A stretch of 64,000 nucleotides of DNA from Mycobacterium gastri. GTDB taxonomy: Bacteria; Actinomycetota; Actinomycetes; Mycobacteriales; Mycobacteriaceae. The notes beneath the pieces are model-generated. The model had not been told where the DNA came from. It worked only from the letters and a program-made list of their open reading frames with translations, and did no database searches. The position numbers and the translations under genes were made by a program. The stretch covers positions 1 through 64,000 of the forward strand of contig NZ_LQOX01000106.1 in the NCBI RefSeq assembly GCF_002102175.1, given 5' to 3'. Within the stretch, counting starts at the first letter, position 1; the number at the start of each line of letters is the position of its first letter. This document shows, piece by piece, positions 63,776 through 64,000 of this stretch.

Positions 63776-64000
63776 CGCGTCACGAGGCCGTATTGTCGAA
63801 ATCGGTCGGCCCGGGATCGCCCTAGCATCACCCGGGCGCCGGCTTGGCCTGGGCCGATAGCGCAGGACGGTGTTCGTCGAACGACGGGCGGCGATTTGGT
63901 TGTCGAGTTGGGCGTCCGCAGTTGCCCGCGCAGTCCGCTGTGAATACGGCGCGGAGCTTTTCGCGTTATGAAGATGTGCGCATAAGTGAGATGTTCGTTC
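63776..64000. other. Intergenic tail of the window after sthA
   Basis: 225 bases. An inverted CCCGGG...CCCGGG around 63811-63836 may end the sthA transcript. No gene start could be supported before the window ends. Confidence 0.4.

Overview
The window is high-GC actinobacterial DNA from a Mycobacterium, most likely a slow grower close to the M. tuberculosis/kansasii/marinum group. The evidence is a PE_PGRS gene at the left edge, a 13E12-type HNH gene, an AftC arabinofuranosyltransferase, a Cei-like gene, and a block from a ribD-like gene to sthA whose order matches M. tuberculosis Rv2668-Rv2713 as I remember it. Locus names and orthologies are from memory and protein reading; no database was searched.

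Left accessory region (1-14 kb): PE_PGRS (partial), 13E12/HNH protein, chloramphenicol-phosphotransferase-like kinase, FadD-type acyl-CoA synthetase, DedA, a truncated TetR gene with intact palindromes, a STAS protein lacking the phosphorylatable serine, a ThDP enzyme, a degenerate secreted-protein remnant, a Ser/Thr kinase and a 975-aa SARP/AfsR-type regulator.

Island (14191-20753): a perfect 45-bp duplication of the 3' part of a tRNA-Val(CAC) gene brackets about 6.5 kb. Inside are a DUF4143 ATPase preceded by an array of about 22-bp repeats, two small ORFs, a SNF2-family helicase and an overlapping SWIM zinc-finger gene. No integrase is visible, so this looks like an immobilised integrative element. 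Three more tRNAs (Gly, Cys, Val-GAC) follow on the plus strand.

Conserved core (21-64 kb): secreted proteins; ZapE-like ATPase; RibD-like reductase; a hydrolase-like lipoprotein; aftC; msrB; the coproporphyrin-route heme genes hemE-hemY-hemQ; echA15; an RNase D-like nuclease; dxs; a CBS protein with two ArsB/NhaD permeases; a TrmA-like methyltransferase; a KimA-like permease divergent from the RCK proteins ceoB/ceoC (probable K+ homeostasis); dut; cei; suhB; ppgK; sigA; sigB; ideR; sthA. Small zinc-binding and DUF proteins lie between them.

Decay and rearrangement are visible at several points: a one-base frameshift in a RidA-like gene next to sigA, a GMC-oxidoreductase tail fused to an unrelated N-terminus, a truncated TetR gene, a secreted-domain remnant with two stops, and three MIRU-like insertions at gene junctions, one with an exact 12-bp target duplication between ceoB and ceoC.
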